Positions 25,608 to 34,700 of a DNA stretch of 64,000 bases are shown one piece after another (the first letter of the stretch is position 1; every line of letters starts with the position of its first letter). The notes below the pieces were generated by a model, which worked only from the letters and a program-made list of their open reading frames with translations, was not told the origin of the DNA and did no database searches. Position numbers and translations under genes: made by a program. This DNA comes from Nitrospirillum sp034653355 (GTDB lineage Bacteria > Pseudomonadota > Alphaproteobacteria > Azospirillales > Azospirillaceae): positions 682,001 to 746,000 of the forward strand of contig NZ_JAYEER010000001.1 of assembly GCF_034653355.1 (NCBI RefSeq), read 5' to 3'.

Positions 25608-27949
25608 GCCGTCCGCTCCCGCAGGCGTTCGATGCAGGCCAGCACCCGTTCCGGCGTGGCCGGCGCGTCCAACTGCGGGCAGATCTTATGATCCGCCACG
25701 CTGGCCACGGCGTCGGACAGGGCATGCAACACGCTGATGCCCAGCATCAGCGGCGGCTCGCCCACCGCCTTGGACCGGTGGATGGTGTCCTCCACATTCG
25801 GGCTGTTTCGTACCAGGCGGACGTTGAACTGGCGCGGGCGATCGCCGCAGGCCGGGATCTTGTAGGTACTGGGGGCGTGGGTGCGCAGGCGGCCCTGGGC
25901 ATCCCACCACAGCTCCTCCGTCGTCAGCCAGCCCATGCCCTGGATGAAGCCGCCCTCGACCTGGCCCTTGTCCAGGGCCGGGTTCAGGCTGTCGCCGCAG
26001 TCGTGCAGGATGTCCACGCGGTCCACCACATACTCGCCCGTCAATGTGTCCACCGTCACCTCCGCCACCGACGCACCATAGGCGTAGTAAAGGAAGGGGC
26101 GGCCCTGGCCCTCGGCCCGGTCCCAGTGGATCTTGGGCGTCTTGTAATAGCCGGTGGCCGACAAGGAAATGCGGCCCATGTACGCGGCCTTCGCCACCTC
26201 CCTGAAGGTCAGCAGCTGGTCGCCCACCCGCACCCCGTCGGCGGTGAAAACCACGGCGTCTTCGGAAACGTTCCAATGGCCGGCAGCGAATTCCACCAGG
26301 CGGGCCTTCAGCACGCGGGCGGCGTTCTGCGCCGCCTTGCCGTTGATGTCGGCACCGGAGGAGGCGGCGGTGGCCGAGGTGTTGGGCACCTTGCCCGTGG
26401 TGGTGGCGGTGATGCGGATGCGGCCGATATCCACCTGGAACTCATCGGCCACCACCTGGGCCACCTTGGTGTTCAGGCCCTGCCCCATCTCCGTCCCGCC
26501 ATGGTTCAGGTGGATGGAACCGTCGGTATAGATATGGATCAGCGCCCCGCCCTGGTTGTAGGGCGTGAAGGTGAAGGAGATACCGAACTTCACCGGTGTC
26601 AGGGCCAAGCCCTTTTTCAGGTAAGGGTTGGCGGCGTTGAAGGCGCGGATGCCCTGACGGCGGGCGCGATAGTCCGACCATGCCTCCAATTCATCGACCA
26701 GGGGGCCGATGATGTTGTCCTCGATGGTCTGGTGATAGGGCGTCACGTTGCGGTCGGTGGTGCCGTAGAAGTTCACCTTCCGCACGTCCAGCGGGTCCAG
26801 GCCGGTGGCGAAGGCCACCTCCTCCACCATCCGCTCGGCGGCCACCATGCCCTGGGGGCCGCCGAAACCGCGGAAGGCGGTGTTGGACACCGTGTTGGTC
26901 TTCAGCGGCAGGGAGGACATGCGGGCGTTGCCGTAGAAATAGCAATTGTCGGCATGGAACAGGGCGCGGTCCGTCACCGGGCCCGACAAATCCGCCGCGA
27001 AGCCGCAGCGCGCGGCGAACAGCATGTCGGTGGCCAGGATGCGGCCCTGGTCGTCAAAACCGACCTGATAGTCCACCTCGAAATCGTGGCGCTTGCCGGT
27101 GATGCGGAAGTCGTCGTCGCGATCGGGACGCAACTTGGCGGCGCGACCCGTCTTCTTGGCCACCAGGGCGACACAGGCGGCGAACAGGTTGGCCTGGGTC
27201 TCCTTGCCGCCGAAGCCGCCGCCCATGCGCCGCACCTCCACCGTCACCGCCGCGTCGGGAATGTCCAGGACGTGGGCGACGATATGCTGCACCTCGCTGG
27301 GGTGCTGGGTGGAGACGTGGACCAGCACGTCCTCATCCTCCCCCGGGATGGCCATGGCGATCTGGCTTTCCAGATAGAAATGCTCCTGCCCGCCGATCTT
27401 GATGCGGCCGGACAGCGTACGGGGGGCCGTCTTCAGCGCCGCCTCGGCATCGCCCAGGCGCAGGGTCATGGGCGGGGTGACCAGCGTGCCCGGATCGCGC
27501 GCCGCCGCAATGTCCAGCACCGCCGGCAGATCCTGGTATTCCACCTTGGCCAGTTGCGCCGCGCGGCGGGCCTGGTCGCGCGTCTCGGCCGCCACGGCGA
27601 ACAGGGGGTGGCCGTGGTACTGCACCACATCCTCGGCGAACAGCGGCTCGTCATGACGCAGGCCGGCACCGATGTCATTGTCGCCCGGGATGTCGGCGGT
27701 GGTGAACACCGCCACCACGCCCTGGGCCTGGCGTACGGCCGACAGGTCCATGGACAAGATGCGGGCGTGGGCGCGGGCGGCCAGGCCCAACTGCACATGC
27801 AGCAGGCCGGCGGGCTCGGCGATGTCGTCGACGTACAGCGCCTCCCCGCTCACATGCTTGTGCGCGCTTTCGTGGTGGCGGCTGTCGTGCACGGCGCCGT
27901 CGACGCGGCGAGCGACCGCCGGGATGTCGATGGGGGTCTTGTCAGGCAT
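25604..27949 (-). CDS. xdhB: Xanthine dehydrogenase molybdenum subunit XdhB
   Basis: A 781-residue molybdopterin-binding large subunit that hydroxylates hypoxanthine and xanthine to urate. Family signatures include KHVSGEALYVDDI at the N-terminus, GGGFGGKET (cofactor loop, near residue 235), the substrate-site region with AFRGFGGPQG near residue 330, and GQGLNTKV near residue 490; the catalytic Glu lies in the GGFIQGMGWLTTEEL region near residue 690. The ATG at 27947-27949 overlaps the xdhA end by eight bases; the 25 extra upstream codons do not resemble the family. Confidence 0.97.
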   Translation of the reverse strand: MPDKTPIDIPAVARRVDGAVHDSRHHESAHKHVSGEALYVDDIAEPAGLLHVQLGLAARAHARILSMDLSAVRQAQGVVAVFTTADIPGDNDIGAGLRHDEPLFAEDVVQYHGHPLFAVAAETRDQARRAAQLAKVEYQDLPAVLDIAAARDPGTLVTPPMTLRLGDAEAALKTAPRTLSGRIKIGGQEHFYLESQIAMAIPGEDEDVLVHVSTQHPSEVQHIVAHVLDIPDAAVTVEVRRMGGGFGGKETQANLFAACVALVAKKTGRAAKLRPDRDDDFRITGKRHDFEVDYQVGFDDQGRILATDMLFAARCGFAADLSGPVTDRALFHADNCYFYGNARMSSLPLKTNTVSNTAFRGFGGPQGMVAAERMVEEVAFATGLDPLDVRKVNFYGTTDRNVTPYHQTIEDNIIGPLVDELEAWSDYRARRQGIRAFNAANPYLKKGLALTPVKFGISFTFTPYNQGGALIHIYTDGSIHLNHGGTEMGQGLNTKVAQVVADEFQVDIGRIRITATTTGKVPNTSATAASSGADINGKAAQNAARVLKARLVEFAAGHWNVSEDAVVFTADGVRVGDQLLTFREVAKAAYMGRISLSATGYYKTPKIHWDRAEGQGRPFLYYAYGASVAEVTVDTLTGEYVVDRVDILHDCGDSLNPALDKGQVEGGFIQGMGWLTTEELWWDAQGRLRTHAPSTYKIPACGDRPRQFNVRLVRNSPNVEDTIHRSKAVGEPPLMLGISVLHALSDAVASVADHKICPQLDAPATPERVLACIERLRERTA

Positions 27950-29453
27950 GGGGCACCGCCTTTGCGATGTCGCAACCCTGTGATCGCTGAGCGAGGACAC
28001 GGGTGGCGGGGGCATCGACCACACTTTCCGCCTGGAACTTCAGCAACAGGTTGCCGGCCACGGTCAAGCGATAGACGGCGCTGGCGCGCCAGTCGCTGAG
28101 GGGGGTGAAATCCTGGGCCAGGGCCGCCTTGGCGTCCCGCGCGGCCGCCGCGTCCCAAGGCCGCCCCAGCAGCGCCGCCTCCGCCGCGTCCGCCCGCTTG
28201 GGCGTGCCCGCCATGCCGCCATAGGCCAGGCGGGCGCGGGTGACGTGGCCATCATCGCCCAGCGTCACCAGGAAACAGGCGCAGAGGGCGGAGATGTCCT
28301 GGTCAAAGCGCTTGGAGATCTTGTAGGCGGCGAACAGGTCGCCCTTGCCCGGCTTGGGCACGGTCACGCTTTCCACGAACTCACCCGGCTGGCGGTCCTG
28401 TTTGCCGTAGGCCAGGAAGTAGTCCTGCAGCGGCAGCGTGCGGCGCTGCGCACCCCGTCGCAGGGTCAGGCTGGCGCCCAGGGCGATCAGGGCCGGTGGA
28501 GTGTCGCCAATGGGGGAACCGTTGGCGATGTTGCCGCCGATGGTGCCGGCGTTGCGCACCTGCTCCGCCCCCACCCGGCGCAGCAGTTCGTCCAGGTCGG
28601 GGTGCAGCCTGCCCAGGGCCGCCTTGGCGGCGGTGAAGGTGACGCCGGCCCCCAGTTCCAGGGCATCACCCCGGTCCGTGATGCGTGCCAGGCCGGCCAC
28701 GCGGCCGGTGTAGATCACGGTGGACAGCACCTTCTGGTGCTTGGTCACCCACAGACCCACGTCGGTGGCACCGGAGACGATGGTGGCGTCGGGGTTGGCC
28801 AGCACCAGGTCGGCCAGTTGGTCCACCGTGGCCGGCGCCAGGAAGCGGCGGCCGTCGCGCCCCGTCTCCACCACCGCGTCATCGGCCAGGGCCGCCAGCG
28901 CCCGGGTCACGGTGGGCAAGGCGTCGTCTATGTGGTCCGGCGTCCGGTCGCGCAGCTGTTGGGCCGCCGCCACGATGGGGGCGTAGCCGGTGCAGCGGCA
29001 GAGGTTGCCGGCCAGGGCGTCATCGATGCGCTGCTCATCCAGCATGCCCCCTGAGAGCGCCGCCTCCGCCCGGTTCAGGGCGTACAGCGACATGACGAAG
29101 CCGGGGGTGCAGAACCCACATTGCGAGCCGTGGCAGTCCACCATGGCCTGCTGCACCGGGTGCAGGCCACCGTCCGGCCGCTTCAGATGCTCCACCGTCA
29201 GCAGCTGGCAGCCGTCCAGGGTGGCCAGGAAGCGGATGCAGGCGTTGATGGCCTCATACTTCACGGCACCGTCGACCAGGCGACCCACCACCACGGTGCA
29301 GGCGCCGCAGTCGCCCTCGGCGCAGCCCTCCTTGGTGCCCATGCGGCGTTCCGTGCCGCGCAGCCAGTCCAGCACGGTCAGCGTCGGATCCACGTCGGTC
29401 AGCGTGCGCGATTCATTCCCCAGCAGGAAGCGGATGGTGGTGCGATGGGCCAT
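27942..29453 (-). CDS. xdhA: Xanthine dehydrogenase FAD/iron-sulfur subunit XdhA
   Basis: A 503-residue small subunit. The first [2Fe-2S] cluster uses CAEGDCGAC and a later Cys near residue 72; the second uses CGFCTPGF and CRCTGY. The FAD domain follows, with IVSGATDVGLW and NAGTIGGNIANGSPIGDTPP as FAD-binding segments, then a CO-dehydrogenase flavoprotein C-terminal domain. It transfers electrons from XdhB to NAD+. It starts one base after the uraH stop. Confidence 0.96.
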   Translation of the reverse strand: MAHRTTIRFLLGNESRTLTDVDPTLTVLDWLRGTERRMGTKEGCAEGDCGACTVVVGRLVDGAVKYEAINACIRFLATLDGCQLLTVEHLKRPDGGLHPVQQAMVDCHGSQCGFCTPGFVMSLYALNRAEAALSGGMLDEQRIDDALAGNLCRCTGYAPIVAAAQQLRDRTPDHIDDALPTVTRALAALADDAVVETGRDGRRFLAPATVDQLADLVLANPDATIVSGATDVGLWVTKHQKVLSTVIYTGRVAGLARITDRGDALELGAGVTFTAAKAALGRLHPDLDELLRRVGAEQVRNAGTIGGNIANGSPIGDTPPALIALGASLTLRRGAQRRTLPLQDYFLAYGKQDRQPGEFVESVTVPKPGKGDLFAAYKISKRFDQDISALCACFLVTLGDDGHVTRARLAYGGMAGTPKRADAAEAALLGRPWDAAAARDAKAALAQDFTPLSDWRASAVYRLTVAGNLLLKFQAESVVDAPATRVLAQRSQGCDIAKAVPHA

Positions 29454-29454
29454 C

Positions 29455-29844
29455 TCAGCTGCCCCGGTATGTCGAGTAGGCGTAGGGGCTGATCAGCAAG
29501 GGCACATGGTAGTGCTGGCCGGCATCGGGTATCGCGAAGCGAATGGGCACCTCATCCAGGAAAGGCGGGGCGGTCAGGGCCACGCCGCGCGCCTGGAAAT
29601 AGGCGCCGACCGCGAAAGTCAGCTCATAGCGGCCGACGGTCAAATCGGCACCCGCCAGCAACGGCCCGTCGCAGCGGCCGTCGGCGTTGGTGCGGGCCTC
29701 CGCCACGCGGGTGCGGGCGCCGTCGTCGCCCAGCCGGTCCAGCACGATGGTGATGCCGGCCCCCGGCCTGCCCGCCATGGTGTCCAGCACGTGGGTGGTC
29801 AGGCGCCCTTCGCCCCGGCCCGCACTCATATGGCCTGCACTCAT
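29455..29844 (-). CDS. uraH: 5-Hydroxyisourate hydrolase (transthyretin-like)
   Basis: A 129-residue HIUase that opens 5-hydroxyisourate to OHCU. It has the family's three marks: TTHVLDT near the N-terminus, the central R/H region (HVPLLISPYAYSTYRGS at the end) with the diagnostic C-terminal YRGS tetrapeptide. No signal peptide is seen, so it acts in the cytoplasm. ATG at 29842-29844 is preferred; another in-frame ATG lies 15 bases in. It is the first gene of the large minus-strand purine operon, divergent from puuE. Confidence 0.93.
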   Translation of the reverse strand: MSAGHMSAGRGEGRLTTHVLDTMAGRPGAGITIVLDRLGDDGARTRVAEARTNADGRCDGPLLAGADLTVGRYELTFAVGAYFQARGVALTAPPFLDEVPIRFAIPDAGQHYHVPLLISPYAYSTYRGS

Positions 29845-30080
29845 GATGATCGCCCGTTCTTCGCCCTGATCTCGCTTATGCACAAAAGGTACATGGGGTC
29901 TGACCGCCCCGTCAGCCAGCCACCCCAGGGAAAGTCTTTCAAAACAATCAGGAAAGCGCCCGTGCCCGCGCGCACGATATGCTGACCTCGCCATGCTGGA
30001 CCTTTAAGGGTCGCGGCGGCAACCCTATCGGGCGATGATGCGCCTTAAGGGGCTGGCGGAAAACGGGGACGGGCACGGGC
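29845..30080. promoter_or_regulatory. Divergent promoter region between the two purine arms
   Basis: 236 bases without a gene separate uraH (minus) and puuE (plus). It contains TTGTGCATAAGC on the minus strand (29886-29875), related to the repeat before puuD, and short symmetric elements CTGAC-N6-GTCAG (29900-29915) and GACCTTTAAGGGTC (about 29999-30012). Control of both arms from here is inferred. No clear sigma-54 box was seen. Confidence 0.5.
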
Positions 30081-31004
30081 ATGATGACGGCGGACTATCC
30101 ACGCGACCTGATCGGCTATGGCGCCAACCCGCCCCAGGCGGACTGGCCGAACGCCGCCCGCATCGCGGTTCAGCTGGTGCTGAACTATGAGGAGGGCGGG
30201 GAGAACTGCATCCTGCATGGCGACGCGGCGTCCGAGGCCTTCCTATCGGAAATGGTGGCGGCCCAGGCCCTGCCCGGCGTGCGCCACATGTCCATGGAAT
30301 CGCTGTATGAATACGGCTCCCGCGTCGGCGTCTGGCGCCTTTTGCGCCTGTTCGAGAAGAAGCGCATTCCCCTGACCATCTTCGCCGTGGCCATGGCGGC
30401 GGAACGCCACCCGGACGTCATCCGCGCCATGGTGGACCAGGGCCATGAAATCGCCAGCCATGGCTATCGCTGGATCAATTACCAGTATATGGACCCGACC
30501 GAAGAGGCGGCGCACATGGCCAAGGCCATGACCATCCTGGAACAGGTCAGCGGCACGCGGCCGGTCGGCTGGTACACCGGCCGCACCAGCCCCAACACCC
30601 GCCGCCTGGTGGCCGAGCATGGCGGCTTCCTCTACGACGCCGACGCCTATGACGACGACCTGCCCTATTGGCAATTGGTAGGCGACAGGCCGCAGCTGAT
30701 CGTGCCCTATACCCTGGACTGCAACGACATGCGCTTCGTCCAGGTCCAGGGCTTCCATTCCGGCGACCAGTTCTTCACCTACCTCAAGGACAGCTTCGAC
30801 GCCCTGTACGCGGAGGGGGCGGAGACGCCGCGCATGATGTCGGTCGGCCTGCACTGCCGCCTGGTGGGCAAGCCCGGCCGTATCCAGGCGCTGGAACGCT
30901 TCCTGGATTACGCTGCGGCCCATGAGGGCGTTTGGTTCGCCCGGCGCGCCGACATCGCCCGCCACTGGCACGCCCGCCATCCTTATAAGGGGTCCGGCGC
31001 ATGA
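30081..31004 (+). CDS. puuE: Allantoinase PuuE (polysaccharide-deacetylase type)
   Basis: A 307-residue NodB-fold allantoinase that opens allantoin to allantoate. The PuuE opening YPRDLIGYGANPPQADWP is highly characteristic, as are LNYEEGGENCIL, the QGHEIASHGYRWINYQ motif near residue 123 and GWYTGRTSPNTR near residue 171. It is unrelated to the metal-dependent AllB allantoinases. First gene of the plus-strand arm; the end overlaps uraD in an ATGA junction. Confidence 0.96.
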   Translation: MMTADYPRDLIGYGANPPQADWPNAARIAVQLVLNYEEGGENCILHGDAASEAFLSEMVAAQALPGVRHMSMESLYEYGSRVGVWRLLRLFEKKRIPLTIFAVAMAAERHPDVIRAMVDQGHEIASHGYRWINYQYMDPTEEAAHMAKAMTILEQVSGTRPVGWYTGRTSPNTRRLVAEHGGFLYDADAYDDDLPYWQLVGDRPQLIVPYTLDCNDMRFVQVQGFHSGDQFFTYLKDSFDALYAEGAETPRMMSVGLHCRLVGKPGRIQALERFLDYAAAHEGVWFARRADIARHWHARHPYKGSGA

Positions 31005-31504
31005 CCGGCTTCTTTGAGACGCGCGACGCCTTCGTTGCCCGCTTCGGCGGCGTGTTCGAGCATTCCCCGTGGATCGCGGAAGCCGCGTGGGATGCCGGCC
31101 TGCCCGCCGACGCGCGCACGGCCGACGGCCTGCACGCCGCGCTGGTGACGCAGTTCCGGGCAGCCAGCCGGGAGCGGCGCCTGGGTGTGCTGCTGGCCCA
31201 CCCCGACCTGGCCGGCCGCCTGGCTGTGCGGGGGGAACTGACGGCGGATTCCACCGCCGAACAGGCCTCCGCCGGCCTGGACAAGTGCACACCCGAGGAA
31301 TACGCGCGCTTCCAGGAACTGAACGACGCCTATAAGGCGCGCTTCGGCTTCCCCTTCATCCTGGCGGTGCGCGGCCTGACCCGCGCCGCCATCCTGGAAA
31401 ATTTCGAAAGCCGCGTGGCCAATGATGCGGAGACGGAATTCGCCACGGCGACAAACCAGGTGGAGCGCATCGCGCTGCTGCGTCTGAAGGAAATGCTACC
31501 GTGA
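31001..31504 (+). CDS. uraD: OHCU decarboxylase UraD
   Basis: A 167-residue helical decarboxylase that converts 2-oxo-4-hydroxy-4-carboxy-5-ureidoimidazoline to S-allantoin. Family segments are FGGVFEHSPWIAEAAW (with the catalytic His), LLAHPDLAGRLA and the conserved EEYARFQELNDAYKARFGFPF followed by FILAVRG. It overlaps puuE by four bases at its start and the next gene by four at its end. Confidence 0.95.
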   Translation: MTGFFETRDAFVARFGGVFEHSPWIAEAAWDAGLPADARTADGLHAALVTQFRAASRERRLGVLLAHPDLAGRLAVRGELTADSTAEQASAGLDKCTPEEYARFQELNDAYKARFGFPFILAVRGLTRAAILENFESRVANDAETEFATATNQVERIALLRLKEMLP

Positions 31505-32733
31505 TCTTCGGCCCCGCCCTAATGGCGCGCCTGGACGACTTCGCCCGGCACAGCGCCGACCGGCCGGCCCTGACCCGCCTGTACCTGACGCCGGAGCACC
31601 GTGCCGCCGCCGACCAGCTGCTGACCTGGATGCGTGAGGCGGGGATGGCGGCGCATTTGGACGCCGCCGGCACCGTCGTCGGCCGCTATGAGGGAGACAC
31701 GACCGGTCTGCCCGCCCTGCTGCTGGGCTCACACATCGACACGGTGCGCAACGCCGGCAAATACGACGGCAATTTGGGTGTGCTGGCGGCCGTCGCCGCC
31801 GTCGCCGAACTGAACCGCCGGGGGGAACGCCTGCCCTACGCCATCGAGGTGCTGGGCTTCGGCGATGAGGAGGGCGTGCGCTTCCCCGTCACCCTGACAG
31901 GCAGCCGCGCCGTGGCAGACACCATCGCCCCCGACGCCATGGCCGCGCGCGACCGCGACGGCATCGCCCTGGGCGCCGCGCTGAAGGATTTCGGCGGCGA
32001 CCCCGACGGCCTGGGGGCCGTGGCGCGCGACCCGTCCCAGGTGCTCGGCTTTGTCGAGGTGCATATCGAGCAGGGCCCGGTGCTGGAATCCCGGGGCCTG
32101 CCCCTGGGCATCGTCACCGCTATCAACGGCGCCAGCCGCTACGCCGTCACCGTCACCGGCCAGGCGGGCCACGCCGGCACCGTGCCCATGGCCCTGCGCC
32201 ACGACCCCCTGGCGGCGGCGGCGGAAATGGTGCTGGCGGTGGAGACGGCCGGCGGGGCCGAACCGGATTTGGTTGCCACCGTGGGCCGCATGGAGGCCAA
32301 GCCGGGTGCGGTCAACGTCATCCCCGGCCAGGCCACCTTCACCATCGATCTGCGCAGCCCGCGTGACGACAGCCGCAAGAAGGCCGCCGCCGGTCTGCTG
32401 GGCACCCTGGCCGCCATCGCCAAGCGCCGGGGCGTGGCGCTGGACATCCAGCCCACGCACGACGCCCCCGCCGCCCACTGCCACCCCGGCCTGATGCGCC
32501 AGCTGGGCCAGGCGGTGGCGCGGGCCGGCATCATCCCCCACCACTTGCCCAGCGGCGCTGGCCACGACGCCATGGCCCTGGCGGCGTTGTGCCCCATGGC
32601 CATGCTGTTCGTCCGCTGCAAGGGCGGCATCAGCCACAACCCCGCCGAAAGTATCACGGTGGAGGACGCCGACCTGGCCGTCACCGTGCTGCTGGACTTC
32701 CTGCGCCGTTTCGACCCTGTTTCCCCTCCTTGA
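31501..32733 (+). CDS. allC: Allantoate amidohydrolase (M20, AllC type)
   Basis: A 410-residue M20-family metalloamidase. Metal-binding elements are SHIDTV (His), KYDGNLGV (bridging Asp), DEEGVRFP (Glu pair), EVHIEQGPVLE (His/Glu) and CKGGISHNPAE (final His). This arrangement is that of allantoate amidohydrolase and N-carbamoyl amino acid amidohydrolase. The context after puuE and uraD favours allantoate, releasing ammonia and ureidoglycine. GTG start overlaps the uraD stop (GTGA). Ureidoglycolate or hydantoin substrates cannot be excluded by sequence alone. Confidence 0.87.
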   Translation: MIFGPALMARLDDFARHSADRPALTRLYLTPEHRAAADQLLTWMREAGMAAHLDAAGTVVGRYEGDTTGLPALLLGSHIDTVRNAGKYDGNLGVLAAVAAVAELNRRGERLPYAIEVLGFGDEEGVRFPVTLTGSRAVADTIAPDAMAARDRDGIALGAALKDFGGDPDGLGAVARDPSQVLGFVEVHIEQGPVLESRGLPLGIVTAINGASRYAVTVTGQAGHAGTVPMALRHDPLAAAAEMVLAVETAGGAEPDLVATVGRMEAKPGAVNVIPGQATFTIDLRSPRDDSRKKAAAGLLGTLAAIAKRRGVALDIQPTHDAPAAHCHPGLMRQLGQAVARAGIIPHHLPSGAGHDAMALAALCPMAMLFVRCKGGISHNPAESITVEDADLAVTVLLDFLRRFDPVSPP

Positions 32734-32745
32734 AGGACCCCTGTC

Positions 32746-34002
32746 ATGACCGCCGACACCGCCGCCACCATCCAGGGGGCCGTCCACACCTTCCTGACGG
32801 CCAAGCGGGAGGAGCAGGTGCGCTTCCTGGCGGAGCTGATCAAGGTGCCCTCCGACAACCCGCCGGGTGACTGCGCCCCCCACGCCGCCCGCGCCGCCGA
32901 ACTGCTGGAGGGCCTGGGTTACGCCGTGGAACGCCATGTCGTGCCCGACGCGTTGGTCAAGGCCAACGGCATGATCAGCGCCACCAACCTGATCGTGCGC
33001 CGCACGTTTGGTGCCGGCGGCCCCACCATCGCCCTGAACGCCCATGGCGACGTGGTGGCGCCGGGCGAGGGCTGGACCGTCGATCCCTATGCCGCCACCG
33101 TCAAGGACGGCTGGATGTACGGGCGCGGCGTCGCCGTCTCCAAATCCGACTTCGCCAGCTACACCTACGCCCTGATGGCGCTGGATGAGCTGGCGCGCCA
33201 CGGCGTGGCGCTGAACGGCACGGTGGAACTGCACCTGACCTACGATGAGGAGGCGGGCGGGGAAATTGGGCCGCGCTGGCTGTTGGACCAGGGCCTGTCC
33301 AAGCCCGACTATGCCGTGTCCGCCGGCTTCAGCTATGGCATCGTCACCGCCCATAACGGCTGCCTGCATCTGGAGGTGGAGGTGCGGGGCAAGTCCGCCC
33401 ACGCCGCCCTGCCCGCCACCGGCATCGACGCGCTGGAGGCCGCAACCGTCATCCTCAGCTGGCTGTACCAGCACCGCGCCGGCTATGTCGCCACCGTTTC
33501 CGCCGTGCCCGGCATCGGCAGCCCGCAGCTGACCGTCGGCCTGATTTCCGGCGGCATCAACACCAATGTCGTGCCCGACCGCATCACCTTCCGCCTGGAC
33601 CGCCGCATGATCCCGGAGGAACAGGGCGCCACGGTGGAGGCCACCCTGCGCCAGGTCATCGCCGCGGCGGCCGCCGAACGGCCGGAGGCGACCGTGGCCG
33701 TGCGCCGCATCCTGCTGGCCGAGCCCCTGAAGCCCATCGCCGGCACCGACCGCCTGACGGACGCGATCAGCCGCCACGCCACCCGCATCCTGGGTGAGCC
33801 TGTCGCCGCCAAGGGCGTGCCCATCTACACCGACGCCCGCCACTACGCGGCGGCCGGCATTCCCACCGTGCTCTACGGCGCCGGCCCACACACCATCGAG
33901 GAAGCCAACGCCCACCGCGCGGATGAGCGCCTGCCGCTGAGCGACCTGTACAAGGCGACCGAGGTCATGGCCCTGACGCTGGTGGACTTTCTGACGGCCT
34001 GA
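32746..34002 (+). CDS. M20-family hydrolase with atypical metal site
   Basis: A 418-residue protein of the ArgE/DapE branch of M20. The first metal His is in LNAHGDVV (near residue 99), the catalytic Glu pair in TYDEEAGG and the last His region in EEANAHRADE. The motif that usually carries the bridging Asp (GRGxxDxK) reads GRGVAVSKSD, with Val where Asp is expected. It lies 12 bases after allC with its own GAAGGA site and ends the plus-strand purine arm. It may act on a ureido intermediate after allantoate, a step otherwise missing here; this is inference. Confidence 0.8.
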   Translation: MTADTAATIQGAVHTFLTAKREEQVRFLAELIKVPSDNPPGDCAPHAARAAELLEGLGYAVERHVVPDALVKANGMISATNLIVRRTFGAGGPTIALNAHGDVVAPGEGWTVDPYAATVKDGWMYGRGVAVSKSDFASYTYALMALDELARHGVALNGTVELHLTYDEEAGGEIGPRWLLDQGLSKPDYAVSAGFSYGIVTAHNGCLHLEVEVRGKSAHAALPATGIDALEAATVILSWLYQHRAGYVATVSAVPGIGSPQLTVGLISGGINTNVVPDRITFRLDRRMIPEEQGATVEATLRQVIAAAAAERPEATVAVRRILLAEPLKPIAGTDRLTDAISRHATRILGEPVAAKGVPIYTDARHYAAAGIPTVLYGAGPHTIEEANAHRADERLPLSDLYKATEVMALTLVDFLTA

Positions 34003-34018
34003 CGCCCCAGCCCCCGCC

Positions 34019-34303
34019 TCACCGCCCAGGCCGGCGGGGGTTCCACGGCTTGCCGCGGACGATCTGCGCCAGGACCAGGGCGCCGTTGATCAGACCCATC
34101 ACGCCCAGGATCACGGCGCCGAAGCGCGCGCCATGCACCAGGCCGATGGCCACGACATTGTCCGCCACCAGCACACCGATGGCCACCAGGGTCACCACGG
34201 CCATGAGCAGGAAGCCCGCACGCTTCTGCGGCGTGCGCATGCCGTGGACGCAGATGGCGAGGATGGCCAGCAGGCCCAGTGCGGCGATGATGTCGAGAAT
34301 CAT
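34019..34303 (-). CDS. Small membrane protein of unknown function
   Basis: A 94-residue protein with three hydrophobic helices (residues about 1-20, 28-50 and 56-80) and a basic Pro-rich tail. It lies convergent to the M20 gene with a 16-base gap. The start ATG has no obvious ribosome site. Composition looks like a real membrane protein, but the call rests only on that. Confidence 0.5.
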   Translation of the reverse strand: MILDIIAALGLLAILAICVHGMRTPQKRAGFLLMAVVTLVAIGVLVADNVVAIGLVHGARFGAVILGVMGLINGALVLAQIVRGKPWNPRRPGR

Positions 34304-34409
34304 GACGGCTGATCACGCTTAAGCAGGACTACCGCTGTCTTACGGGATGGCTTGCCGCCTTGGCTATCGGTTTTCACCGTGTCCCATTGACCTTGCTGGC
34401 GAGCACGCG

Positions 34410-34437
34410 GATGACTATGATGACCAATATAGTCATC
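34410..34437. promoter_or_regulatory. Operator of the toxin-antitoxin operon
   Basis: GATGACTAT (34410-34418) is repeated inverted as ATAGTCATC (34429-34437), a perfect nine-base inverted repeat. A second GATGAC at 34419-34424 lets the right arm pair at shorter spacing too, so three half sites are present. It ends 14 bases before the antitoxin ATG, the position expected for autorepression by a Phd-type antitoxin. Confidence 0.7.
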
Positions 34438-34451
34438 AAAAGGGGAACGGT

Positions 34452-34700
34452 ATGAAAACCTGGACCATCGCGGAAGCGAAAGCCAAGTTCAGTGAGGTGA
34501 TCGATCGCGCCGCCGCCGGAACCCCACAGGTCATCTCTCGTAATGGCCGCACCACCGCCGTGATCGTCTCGGCCGAGGAGTGGGAACGCAAGACAAGGCG
34601 TGTGGGCAATCTGGCCGAATTCTTCGCCGCGTCCCCTTTGCGTGATTCCGGCTTGATAGTGGAACGGGCGGTAGATAGCGCCCGCGAGATTGATCTGTGA
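34452..34700 (+). CDS. Phd/YefM-family antitoxin
   Basis: An 82-residue antitoxin. The N-terminal Phd fold (MKTWTIAEAKAKFSEVIDRA, then PQVISRNGRTTAVIVSAEEW) binds DNA; the C-terminal half should wrap the toxin. AGGGGAACGG gives a good ribosome site. The stop overlaps the toxin start (GTGA), so the two are made together, and the operator upstream fits autoregulation. Confidence 0.93.
   Translation: MKTWTIAEAKAKFSEVIDRAAAGTPQVISRNGRTTAVIVSAEEWERKTRRVGNLAEFFAASPLRDSGLIVERAVDSAREIDL

Noticed and set aside
25598..28099. An 833-codon plus-strand frame opposite xdhB
   Set aside because: Antisense to a well-conserved xdhB; no family features.
29900..30012. Short symmetric elements CTGAC-N6-GTCAG and GACCTTTAAGGGTC in the divergent promoter
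   Set aside because: Arms are four to five bases and not repeated elsewhere near purine genes, so no specific site is claimed.
31729..33915. A 728-codon minus-strand frame opposite allC and the M20 gene
   Set aside because: Antisense shadow; Gly/His/Val-rich and without motifs.
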